From NCBI GenBank assembly GCA_000697665.1, contig KL197709.1, positions 1,005,700-1,050,538 of the forward strand: a stretch of 44,839 nt of DNA, in the 5' to 3' direction. The position numbers were made by a program, and so were the translations under genes. Position 1 is the first letter of the stretch, and every line of letters starts with the position of its first letter. This DNA comes from Jaapia argillacea MUCL 33604 (lineage: Eukaryota > Basidiomycota > Agaricomycetes > Jaapiales > Jaapiaceae). The notes beneath the pieces were generated by a model. It saw only the letters and a program-made list of their open reading frames with translations, ran no database searches and was not told the DNA's origin. Shown piece by piece: positions 24,825 to 35,385 of the stretch.

Positions 24825-25575
24825 ATGAATATCCGGCTCGCACGAGTAAGCTCCCCACCCCTCACAGGCTAATTACCTCTGACGTCCGCTAGATAGAAGA
24901 CCTTATGGGCATGCAGGCATGTAACCTGCAAAATCTGCCCGAAAACTATACCATGAAATACTGTGAGCTCCTCCCCCCTCTGTTCCTCCCATTTACGCAT
25001 CCTCACGATTTCCTAGATCTATACCACGCGTTGACATGGCCCGGCTTGTCGTACGTCGCTGAGGACCACAAAGGTCGGATCGTCGGATACATCCTCGCCA
25101 AAATGTGAGCGATCGGCGTAGAATTTGGTGGTGTGTAGTGGGGTTGCTGATTTACTTGTTAGGGAAGAAGATCTTGGCCCGGATGACGATCCCCATGGAC
25201 ATGTCACTTCCATCTCTGTTTTGAGGTCATATAGACGGCTGGGTCTTGCGAAGAAGCTGATGGTCCAATCTCGTGTGTTCCACCCATCCCCCCCTTCATG
25301 CCGTATTCTGACCGTCTATGATGGGGTGTTGATGTGTAGAGGAAGCTATGGCAACTATCTATCGAGCGAAGTACGTGTCATTGCATGTGCGTAAATCGAA
25401 CCGCGCAGCGTTGGGCTTGTACAAGGATTCTTTGGGATTTTCGGTGCATGACATTGAGAAAAAGTATTGTGAGTGTCTGAATGCTTTTAACTTCGCCTGG
25501 AGATGAACCCTGACAACGCTTTCAGACGCGGATGGCGAGGATGCGTACGCTATGCGATTATCGTTGAAACCCTAA
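24825..25575 (+). CDS. NAA10: N-terminal acetyltransferase NatA catalytic subunit (Naa10/Ard1)
   Basis: Acetylates the alpha-amino group of nascent proteins after methionine removal, on the ribosome together with Naa15. Six exons, 24825-24845, 24893-24962, 25017-25104, 25163-25272, 25340-25468 and 25526-25575, give 155 residues, the length of the fungal core enzyme. The sequence is unmistakable: MNIRLARIEDL start, [52 protein letters not shown] with the acetyl-CoA-binding RRLGLA at 84-89, then [17 protein letters not shown]. The first exon is only seven codons long, so automatic calls may start at an internal methionine. The long acidic tail of animal Naa10 is absent. Confidence 0.97.
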
Positions 25576-25755
25576 CTGTATAGTCGATATAATCCACATG
25601 GATGATTCTTGGCACCATTCTGCCAACTTGATCCCTCTAAGAGCAATCTACAAGTGTGATTCGATACATTCCGCCACTAACTGACCATGCCACATAACAT
25701 ACAGATAAGCTAGGATACATATACAACAGGGAGATGATAGGCGGTTGTCAAAGGT

Positions 25756-27403
25756 TCAAGGAGAAGAATTCCAGGGATTCTCTCCTCGTTCACAGGGCTC
25801 TTCTTGTGCAGGTTTCTCTTCTACCTCCATCACTTCCTCCTTCCCTTTGTCATCAACGAGTCCTCTGCCAGTCATGATCCCTTCCCGAATCACCATAGCA
25901 GTTTCTAAGCCCAGCTCGTAATATCCATCATTGGTGGAAGCCTCGAACATCCCAATATGCGCCTGTACTTCATCTTCTGCAAGGGTATTTCGAGTCGGGA
26001 AGAAATGAGAAGCGTATGGGGAGGACGAATCTGGCAAGACAATGAAGGTTCGGGGAGTCATGTGGGCGGGTGGCTGTGGGGGAATGTATGTATAGTACCT
26101 GCAGGGTACATCAAGATCACATGTCACCTGAGATGAACGGGGACGCTAGACGGCGAACTTACGTCCTGAATGTTACCCCCAGGTCTCGCTCTATCTCCAC
26201 CAAAGACTCAACTCTCAATTTCAAGATTTTATCATCCCACAAGTTCCCAACATATTTCATATGGTCCGACGCCCATGAGTACCCAGAGCCCAAATCTTCT
26301 CTTCTCCAGTAGGCAGTGCCAGCGGCAGCTCCAGCCATGACTGCGCCACCGACTGCATAAGCCGCTGGAGCCCACTTCGCCCAACCGGTAGAGGAAGAGG
26401 ATGGACTTTGAGGTGGGCCGGTCAATAAAGCTACGGGTGCCTTGGCTGAATCAGCAGAATTGGGGGTCTGCTTGGCGCCAAAGTAGCTGAAAGCGCCCAT
26501 AACATCGGTGACCACGGAGTGCGCTGCCTGGGCGTATTCAAAGGCTTTCGTGGCGCTATTCTTGAAGACGAATGGGTGCAGGCCGAAGTACTGCGACAAG
26601 TAGAAAGAAAGTTTCAGTAATAGCCCTTGCACTTCAGATACAGAATCGAGGACGAACTGGTGTATCATATGCAAGGCAAGCGATGATGTTTGGCCAAACT
26701 GGCGCTTTCTTGTCCGGGCGAGAGTTGACAATCTCGACAAGAGTGTCAGCGGCGACAAGACCTCCCATACTGCCCATGAGCATCGCTCTTCAGAACTATC
26801 GTCCCAGACCCGAGCAAAACCACGACGAACCTATGACCACATAGCACGATCCTAGCCTTGCCTGCACCGCCCCCAGCACCATTGGCGACCTCTCGTTCAA
26901 CCGTAAGCTGAGTGAGCCAGTCGGCAAAACGCTCTACTGCTTGGTTCTAGTAGATAATCGTCACCTTGCCTCGAAGAGATTCAGTGCAGGTTGGTAATTA
27001 CCAGTTGACCTTTCGTCTGGGAGGTGAGATCAATCTGAGGGAAAAGGTCGTGAGAACCTTGAGACGCACGCACCTCGTATGCAGGAAACACTATGCATTC
27101 GACAGTCACATTCTTGATAGTTTCCGAGAGGATGTGTTGCAACCTAGCGGGGAAGCCACCGAAGCTGGAGTCTGTGCCCTTGAATCTGCAAGCAAAGGGA
27201 TTCGCCTGGTGATGAGACTACCAGGGGAAAATGAAACATATGTGTGGGTTGACTGACCCGTGTATGAACACAATCAAAAGTAAATCTGGAGGGAGAGACC
27301 TTGCAACTGCTAAAGGATTGTCATCTGCAACCTGAATGGGATCTGCTGGTTTGTTCAAATTGTCGGAAGACATGTGTGCGGATTGGGACGAAATATGGTT
27401 CAT
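25756..27403 (-). CDS. Alpha/beta hydrolase of the DUF676-like serine lipase/esterase type
   Basis: About seven exons give a protein of roughly 430 residues. The start ATG at 27403 (or an in-frame ATG at 27373) is followed by LPPDLLLIVFIHGFKGTDSSF, which carries the oxyanion-hole HGF motif. CGHSMGGLVAADTL is the GxSxG nucleophile elbow, assembled across the intron near 26770-26826. YDTPYFGLHPFVF follows, as in fungal DUF676-like hydrolases. A small Gly/Ala hydrophobic stretch (AAYAVGGAVMAGAAAG) may be a membrane contact. The His in SDHMKYVGNLWDD is a good candidate for the catalytic His. The C-terminus is acidic (EEVMEVEEKPAQEE). Substrate and compartment cannot be told; a lipid or other ester is likely. 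The gene is tail-to-tail with NAA10, 180 bp apart. Confidence 0.88.
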
Positions 27404-27680
27404 CGTGACAACATCTGTCGAGCTGTAGGTATCGACAAGTTCTGTCTACTGGGAAGGCTTGCCAGTGGAGCTAAATGTGATGCTCGAGTCTTCGAGGGCC
27501 CATCACTTCGGTTGAGCGAAGTCAAAGTCGACCGGACCGAAGCTCCCGCCGTGCGAACTGGTCGGTGCCTAACCTTCTCTGCCACTCGATACTAGGCTAA
27601 GCCTGAACTGCCTCATCCTGATATCCTTTGTTCATTATGCTATTGTCCATCCCTCATCAGCAGGGCGTACCATCACCTAA
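27404..27680. promoter_or_regulatory. Upstream region of the alpha/beta hydrolase
   Basis: These 277 bases separate the hydrolase start (minus strand) from a doubtful small gene on the plus strand. The open frames across it overlap the hydrolase first exon and are shadows. No clear TATA box or repeat was seen. Confidence 0.4.
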
Positions 27681-28082
27681 ATGAATTGTCCACTAGTACT
27701 TGAAGGCACATGTTGGATGGGCGCTGCTCCATATCAAATGGTTCGGAAGTTTAACATTCAAACTTGGACCTCCCAATGGCGGCACCCAGAGTTCAGACGA
27801 CAGTTTGGAGAGCGAGGTGAGCTACCTGTGAGTCTTCTATGACTCTGTTGGTTTGTATTGATAACGCCTCGTTTTCTAGCTAGTCGCCTTGTAAATCAAT
27901 ATGAGGGCGTTGAAGTGGGACTGTTTCATCTCAGCCTCCCCGTTGTTTGGCAGATCGCCGCACTATTTGCCCCGGGGGTGCTTTCCGCTGGTTTGGACAT
28001 ATTCATGATGATCTTGACATGCATTAGTCGAAACCTTCTGCTACGCGCTGCCAGTGAGGCGGGCTGTGCGTTTACCACATAA
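27681..28082 (+). CDS. Possible small two-exon gene, one hydrophobic segment
   Basis: Exons 27681-27816 and 27880-28082 join in frame over a 63-base intron with a good donor (GTGAGC) and a T-rich acceptor (TTTTCTAG). They give 112 residues. The first half is polar; the second half has a long hydrophobic stretch (LPVVWQIAALFAPGVLSAGL and on to IFMMIL), likely membrane-inserted. No family is recognised. It ends 65 bp before the first six-span membrane gene on the same strand, so it could be a remnant of a related gene, or chance. The matching splice phase is the main evidence. Confidence 0.3.
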
Positions 28083-28147
28083 AAGTCACCATCCCATGAA
28101 CAACCATCCTCCATGCGTAGGTTATTCCCCTTTCCAATAGCTCAACC

Positions 28148-30560
28148 ATGCATTACCGAAGATATCAACAACGTCTTGTGATTCACTTTCTTCTGTTCAT
28201 CGCGTCTGTTGCGAGCTGTGCGATTATCCTTGCTTCGCAGGATGCTACACTGGATATTATTTTCCTCAGCATCCAAGGTGGCGCAAGTGTGACTTTGATT
28301 GCAAGGTTTGTCTGAGATCGATATCGTTGATTTTCTTTCCAGGCTGACATTCTGATCCAGCGACTTGATTACTTTGTGGCGCAAGCGCAGTTTCGTGTCT
28401 AGCTTGTGGTTTGAAATTTTCTGGCTTTCATGTTACCTTGGGGTGTCTGGATGTACGTCGACTTCTTTGAGATAGCCCCGTGGCTGATATGTTCATCTGA
28501 ACAGACGGCTTGATCTACTTTCCCTACTTGGCGTTCGGCTACCTCGTCACGCCTTTCAATTTCAGCATTCGTGTTTTCTTTTGGCTTCTACAACTCTCCA
28601 TCATAATGATGAGCCTCACGTTACTCGGCATTCACTGCAAAATGGTTCATTCGACGGGGTGGATTGGTGCCCGTTGTACAATCGACCCATATGCCTGTGG
28701 TCACGTTCCAGGGCAGGCCATATCCGAGCATTATAAGATCTTCGGAATACCCAGGCATATCGAGGAACGCCGTGCTCTTATTCATGACGCAATCGTGGAC
28801 TTTCTGTTCAGGGAGACTGTATTCCGCAAACATCCGTAAGTTTCACTCACCTGACGTCCAATTGTTGAAGACGCTTAGGCTCCCTTGTTAGTTTCGAGCC
28901 CGCTGGTATTGCCTTCCTGCGTGGATTTGTCGCCATCGTCGCACTTGCTGGTCTCAGCCTCTACAGTTTGAATCTCCTGGTTGCGCAACCTGTCGTGGAG
29001 AGCGTCTCATTACCTATACGGACCTCTGTCGGCAGTCCGCAATGGCTCTCGTGGTATGTAGGTAAAGTGCACCCTAAGTTTGGGCGACCAGTTCTGAGTG
29101 ATATGGCATTCATTTTTGTAAGTCGGGGTCACTGTTATACCATTTCCCCTATTGACACAAACACTCTTCTAGGGTCAAATGCAATACAACTGGAGTGTCG
29201 CAGTTAATGATTCTGGTATACCTCTGTTCCCCGGCAGTTTCTACCCCTTGCCGCCAGGTGTGACTATAGGAGCAACCCTCATAAATATGGATGGTCAGAA
29301 TGGTCCGTAAAAACGCAGTGGTTTCCTAGTCACGAAGAACTTCTCACTTCCTTCCCTAGTTTCCTGCCCAAGAACAATGATTCCACCGTTCGAGGGTCGC
29401 TCATACGACATTGTCAATTGCACCATCGAAGATAGTGAGCAAGGCCTTGTGATTTTCCCTGCCCTATGCTGATCGCCTGCTCTTCAAGCAACTCAACCAC
29501 CCCCATTACATATCCAGCTCACAGTGGATTATTCCGGGATCGAACCATCCATTAACATGAGCGACATTAATTTCTATACAGTTCAAGGCAGTTTTGCGCT
29601 ACCCGACTGGGCGACCTTCATCGACTTGATGATGCCATCTATATCCGCATTTCCCCTAATTCAGGGTCTACATGTGCAAGCATTCACCTCTTTTGGGGGG
29701 CGACGAGTCATCAAACAGTCTTACAAGGACGTCCTAGGGATTGGGGCCGTGAGTGGACACTTATTCGACCGATGTACTCTTGTCTAAATCAGTCTTCAGA
29801 ACTATGTGGAATTTTCCATATACACGCATGGTACTGATCGCGTTTTGATTCACCTCTCGTGTACAAGACTGATTTTTCCGCTAGGCAATCTTCTCCCTGA
29901 TCTTCAAGCGGCCGTCCAGTTCCCTCCGACTACCTCAAGCCTGGTCTTGTCACAAGCCGTTGAATTTTCGGATATGGTGACTCAAGAAGACTACAGACGA
30001 TATACCCTCATATCCGGACTAGCCTCCATTGGTGGTGTATTCACGGTCGTCGACGGAGTATTCGCGATGGCCTTTGGGTTTTCAATCATGGCCATCATCT
30101 CAGGTGAGATCGCAATCGCTCCTTGTCATTCGCCCAAGGACTTACTTTTGCTTCCAATGCAGGCTCCAAGGTAATCTCGCCTTTCGGAGTCGTGGGATTG
30201 ATATTGCGCAAACAGTTACGACATGCCATCCGGCAACAATACCCAGGATTGAAAGCCGAGATCCAAGCAGGCGGGATGGGATCCTTCTTGCATGATACTG
30301 CAATTGGGCTCAGCGTCCTTCGAGATGACCCCGATGTGGAGGCAGGTCCCCCCACTGGTGCGGCGGAAAGGAGGAGGCGTCCAACCCGTGCTGCTTCTCA
30401 GGGAGATTATCTGCCTGACGAAAAGACTGGTTTGGCGGCTGAGTACCAGGTTGAGCCATATGACCCACGACCACCAGAAATCGAGGAGGTCGAGAACGTC
30501 GGGTGGGTGCAATACCCTCGACCTCACTTTCCTGAATCCTCGTCAGCCAGGCTTTCATGA
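28148..30560 (+). CDS. Six-span membrane protein with glycosylated ectodomain, tandem family copy 1
   Basis: Family not recognised. Ten exons give about 640 residues. Four hydrophobic spans come first (near LVIHFLLFIASVASCAIILA, the DIIFLSIQ region, LWFEIFWLSCYLGVSG and FFWLLQLSIIMMSLTLLG). Next is a charged cytoplasmic-type linker with GIPRHIEERRALIHDAI and FRETVFRKHP, then span five (GFVAIVALAGLSLYSLNLLV). A loop of about 200 residues follows, with two cysteines (SCPRT and VNCT, the latter also an N-glycosylation sequon). Span six is near SGLASIGGVFTVVDGVFAMA, and a cytoplasmic tail starts at ISPFG. The loop also has the motif RRVIKQSYKDVLGIGA, kept in all copies. Start is the ATG at 28148, with CATAAAAG 62 bp upstream as a possible TATA element. 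Role unknown; receptor or channel are guesses. Confidence 0.8.
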
Positions 30561-30961
30561 CCAGGTGAGCGGGCGGGATCATTGGGTCTAATAAATCTAC
30601 TCTCTTGCACCAGTGCAGCTGTATGACTATAAGGGTCCCTTTATATGACGGACGCAGCTCCGATATGTCTCTATCCCTTGACAATATTCATCTAGTTCTG
30701 AGACGGATATTCCCTAAGTAATCGTCTGTCCTAAGTAACTTACAGACTTTGGACCTCAGACTTATCATCGCAGTACTCATGGTTGGATTTCCAATAATGT
30801 AGTGCAATCATCCGTTTCAGATTTGCAGTGCTACCTAGTGCTACCTTCACCTGTGTATCCTGATTGATTGTGATGTGCGTGTGACCGCCAGCCAAGTTTC
30901 CGCTCCTTGCTCTTGGCAGCCAAGCACCAGCTAACCAGGTATATAACGCACAACTTAAGAG
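30561..30961. other. Intergenic region between membrane copy 1 and the CCDC97-like gene
   Basis: No supported gene. A TATA-like GTATATAAC lies at 30939-30947, only about 15 bp before the ATG at 30962, which is too close for a usual TATA-to-ATG distance and may be chance. Confidence 0.4.
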
Positions 30962-31787
30962 ATGGATTCGAATGTCTTTCATGGAGCCTCAATACTTCCC
31001 TATCTTGACTTGCCCCCCACATATCAACCATCACCTTCGGGATCACCGATCGACTTCCTAAACCTGCATATTCGCCATCTCCCCCCTCATCTCCTCCAGT
31101 CATTTTCGTCTGTGACGACACCGAAACAACGAACTAACGTCCCAGTAATTCGAAACCGACGCGTCAAGTATACCCAAACCAACCCCGACGAGTTCCGCTT
31201 TGCGTCAGCTAGTCGAGCATGGCCAAATTTGTGGCAAGGTATTACTCACGGGTCAGCGGGACTACGCAGTGGGCAAGAGGAAGGGAAAGACGAAAGGCAA
31301 TGGGCGGAGAGGGAGTTCATGGGTGGAAGAAAACAGGAGGTGGGGAAGCTGGGGTCATTGTTAGGTGGATATGAGGAGGAGAGAGAGGCGGAGAGGTTCC
31401 GGTCCTTGAGACGAGATTACGCGGCGCGAAGGCAAGATGAAGAGGAGCAGGAAGAAGACGATGAAGACGACTCTGATGAAGGACCGCACTCGGCCAGCAA
31501 ATTTTCGGGACCTGAGGATACGGAACAAGACGCAAGAAGGCTGTTCGAGCGACACATCCACGAACGTTTCATTTACGGCTTGCTTGAGGTATTCGCTCTA
31601 TATCCTCTGATTTGGTAGATGAAGCTTGATTCAGTGACTGTGCTAGGATACCACATCTTACGACCGAGTCGACTGGGACGAAAGTCTTGACTCAGACGAT
31701 GATCGGGAGGCTGAGGCGCATTGGTTCGAGGTTGAAGAGCCTGACAATGTCCCCATTTCCGGGGATACAGGAGAAATGGATTACTGA
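30962..31787 (+). CDS. CCDC97-like protein (DUF2052 family)
   Basis: Two exons, 30962-31588 and 31647-31787, give 255 residues. Residues after the N-terminal Pro-rich part are basic, then strongly charged with Glu/Arg-rich helix (GYEEEREAERFRSLRRDYAA) and an acidic run (EEEQEEDDEDDSDEG). The C-terminus has the family signature: RHIHERFIYGLLE, then YDRVDWDESLDSDDDREAEA and HWFEVEE. This matches the CCD97-like C-terminal domain known from CCDC97, a protein found with U2/SF3B splicing complexes in animals. It interrupts the tandem of membrane genes. The second exon is short; without the intron the frame ends nine codons after the donor. Confidence 0.85.
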
Positions 31788-32221
31788 AGTTCGGTTCAAC
31801 CCCTTTAACAGAAGCCTCGTTGCCCAATCAGGTACGTACACAGGGTCAGGTACGTCGGCATGTGCCTCCCACCGAGGGCTTATCACAACCTCACTCACCC
31901 ATCAACATTCAGTCACCTACTCAATAACACAATGACTCTGTGGTTACCAGCACACCCCCTTGCTCTGCACCGGATCTAATTAGAATCTATTATGTCCTTG
32001 TATCCAGGCGATACCATCAACACCCTCATATCGGCGTCTATGGCGTGTCCATTGGCCGATCGCATCTCATCCAGCACTGTTGTGCCTCTTCGGCGCAATC
32101 TGCTCCAGCATCTATGCCGTATCAGCGTAGGGAGGCGTACCCATACCAACGTGATCCCGAGAATCGCTTTATAAAGTCTCTCTTACTATCTGGACACCCG
32201 ACGCCCCTCATCCACAACGCC
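31788..32221. other. Upstream region of membrane copy 2
   Basis: The frame of copy 2 stays open upstream to about 31940, with an ATG at 32114, so a longer N-terminus is possible. The extra sequence is polar and has no counterpart in copies 1 and 3, so I prefer the start at 32222. No other gene is seen. Confidence 0.45.
32168..32176 (+). promoter_or_regulatory. Probable TATA box of membrane copy 2
   Basis: TTTATAAAG lies 46 bp before the ATG at 32222, a usual distance in fungi, and supports that start over the ATG at 32114, which would put the element inside the coding region. Confidence 0.5.
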
Positions 32222-34555
32222 ATGCACCTCATTCAACGTTACCGCCTGGTGGTGCATCCCCTCATCATCGTGCTTGCTCTGGGTTCTTGTATTTCCATTG
32301 GTGTCTTTGGCTCGAGTATTGGCTTCGAGACCTCGGACCTCGTCCTCATGGGCGTCAACGGATTTGTGGCATTGGTATCAATTGCGAGGTGTGTGACGTC
32401 GCCTGGTTCGCACAACATTGATTCGAACCCTTGCCAGTATCCTCGTCTCCGTCTGGCGCAAAAATACCATCCTATCAAATTTTTGGCTGGAGCTTGTATG
32501 GCTGTCATGTTTGATCGCTCTGTTTGCATGTGAGTGACGTCTGAGTTGGATTCCTGGCAGGCTTGCTGATCACAAGTCTTCGTCGCCGTATAGATGGATC
32601 CCATGAATATTACCTCTTTGATTTGGCTCCCTACATTTCGAACTTCCAGTTTTTTACTCTCGTCGTCAGTTGGGTCCTGCAGACGCTCGCTGGTGCCATA
32701 ACCTTCGGATTAGTGGTCATGTTGGTGAAGCTGAGCTGGGGTTTGACACCGTCTCGTCGAGACGGGTCAAGTTTCGACCATTCTGGAATTCACGCAATCA
32801 TCGGCACTCCAAGGAGTTTGGAAGAACGGAAAACCTTACTTCATGATACCATCGGGGGCTTCATCTTCCGACATACTTTATTCCGCAAGCAAAGGTGAGA
32901 GTTCTCTCACTCATGCGGGGTTTTTTGCTCACTTGGGTTTAGATATGAACCAGCTTCCATCGCCCTCATCCGAGGATCAATTGCATTCCTTGCCATGGCG
33001 TTTATAGTCCTATACGGTCTGGATCTCTTGGTGGTGGCCCCCATCGTGGAAAGCGCATTTTTCCCCGTCCGTTCCTCGTCGAGTTTACCATCATGGCGAG
33101 CCGTGCAACAGCCCGGGGCTGGGGGTCGCAGCCATGCCTTGTTCCTTAGACCTGTCCTCAGCGATCTTGCCTTCGTTTTTGTGAGTTGCGTACGTTTTTT
33201 TCGCCGACCCACAGCTAAGAAGGGATGTGCAGGGTCAGATGAACTACACTGTGGACTCCACTGCATCATCCCCCCCTAACAGCTACGATCCGCTTTCTCC
33301 ATCGGACTTTGTGCCCACTCCATTAGGAACAAATATCAGCATATCCTGGGTAACCCCAGACGGGTCGACTTGTGAGCATAATTTTAGCGGCTTCTATCGC
33401 ATCTGACTCCATCTTCAAAGTTTCGTGTCCACAAACTATGGTCCCGTGGGACTGGGATATCTCTCTCCCAGGTGTGGGTGACCCTAAGGAACTCTATATT
33501 CTGGTCAATTGTAGCCAACCACTTCGTAAGTAATGTTCTATAAAAAATTCCCCTATGCTAAGGGTTCTCTTCCAGTCCAAGCTCCGGCAGAGTTCATTCA
33601 GATTGTTGTCGACTTTTCGAACATACCGGAACAATCTCTCTGGAATAACATCAACTTCTATACCATTCAAGCCAGTGCCTTCCCGCTACCAAATAGCGTC
33701 CGCACCTTTATGGACACCGTCATACAATATTTGTCCACCTTCCCTATGGTCGTGGGTGCTCGACTACGTGGGACGACTGTGCTGGGCTCTCGCCGTATCA
33801 TCCAGAAATCGTGGAAGGATGTCATAGGTGTTGGGGCCGTGAGTAGGTTCCTTTCTCGTTCGAATATTGAATTCATCTTTCCGCAGAACTACAATAACTT
33901 CAACACTTACACTCATAGTGAGGGTCTCGTTGATTTGACCTATTGACTTTCTGAATTATTTCCCTTAGACAATCTTATCCCGGATGACTCTTCACAAGCG
34001 AACTACCCAGGGAATGTATCGACCCTCCTTTTGACTTCCGCCGTCGACTTCTCGGATTTCGTAACCGAAGAGGACTATCGACAACACACTTTAATATCGG
34101 CTCTCGCATCCCTTGGTGGTTTCTTCACCATCATCGATGGCGTCTTTGCGATGGTGTTTGCGACAACGTTATCCAAGGTCCTCTTTGGTGGGTCCTAACC
34201 TCTATCGTTTCGCGGGGTCAATTTATTAACTCTTGGGTTTCTGTTTCCAGGGTCCAAAATGATTTCGCCGTTTGGAATCCTGGGCCTTATCTTGGGGGAG
34301 AAACTACGCCGTGCGATGGATGATCAATATCCCCTGCTAAGAAGCCAAGTGCGCGAAGGTGGCATGGCAACTTTCTTATCCGATAATGTCCTCGACCTCA
34401 GCATACTTGAGGATGGATCATCCCCCGGAGAGCCTTCTTCTTCGCGATACAGGGAGAGTTCGGCCGTGCTGCCCCCGAGATTCCAACATATGGATTCACA
34501 GGGTGAGCAGAGTGCCTCGGATAGCCAAAGTATACGCGAAATCAAGTCGTGCTAG
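32222..34555 (+). CDS. Six-span membrane protein with ectodomain, tandem family copy 2
   Basis: Paralog of the gene at 28148 with the same exon plan and phases. After the first two spans comes an IxVRK-type exon (ILVSVWRKNTILSNFW), then GTPRSLEERKTLLHDTI and FRHTLFRKQR. Span five is near SIAFLAMAFIVLYGLDLLVV. The extracellular loop has SCPQT and VNCS as the conserved cysteine pair, the second again an N-C-S sequon, and GSRRIIQKSWKDVIGVGA. Span six is LGGFFTIIDGVFAMVFATTL, then ISPFGILGLILGEKLRRAM and a short Ser-rich tail. The coding sequence appears intact. Family unknown; function cannot be stated. Confidence 0.8.
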
Positions 34556-35385
34556 TACCGCTCGCAGTGTTTACAGACTGTTGAAGGAATGAAGTAGGAC
34601 TGATCGGGCCTGCTGTGAGAACGAACTTATTTATGATTGCATGCTTCATTATGAATTAATTTACGGTAGCAGGACACCACGATTTCCATACATGATTGAA
34701 TGTATACCCTTTTGTGATCAACGAATCCACGGGGAAGAGATTCATAGTGGTCAACCCACAGGAAGACCTTGCTCGACGGATCTGAACGCCTTTGAGAACA
34801 CTCATCAATAGGTTCATGACACAGAAGAGGGATCCCGATAACCCTGCGAAACATCATCGACACGTCGCTGGTTGTCCTTCCGATAATCAAGCGATGCAAC
34901 GAGGAAGACAAGGAGCCCCAAACCACTCTGGTGAATAGCGCCCATCCTGAAGTCTACCAGTACGTGAGCCCTGATGCTCCATGTTTTGAACCCTTTGACA
35001 CCTAAGGCCTCAGGCTCTGTCAAACACAATTGAGCGTAGCCAGGTATGCTCCGTGAATGGAGATCATGGTCCTGGTGCATCTTGGTTTGAGGCGAATTTT
35101 CCGTCGCACTGAAAGTTGACGAGGGGAATGAGTCACTCGCATTTGGGTGCTCTTTAGTGCTCGAACAAGCCTCGTGGCCCGATCACTGTCGTTTGTGTGC
35201 TGTAAAACTGCCCCCGAGACCTTATCGCTCCCTGCGGAGATCATACACCGGCAGGGGCCGAGGAAGAGGTGGTGTCTTCTCCCCAGCACCGCCTTGGCAT
35301 CACCAAATACTGATGGCGCCTCATTGTGAATGGGGTCGCTGATCAGCGTCGCAAGGGCGCCCGCAATGTTGCCTCCCCCCCTCCC
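34556..35385. other. Intergenic region between membrane copies 2 and 3
   Basis: An 830-base stretch without a supported gene. Short frames on both strands show no splice logic or similarity to neighbours. The frame of copy 3 is open upstream to 35326 without an ATG before 35386. Confidence 0.45.
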
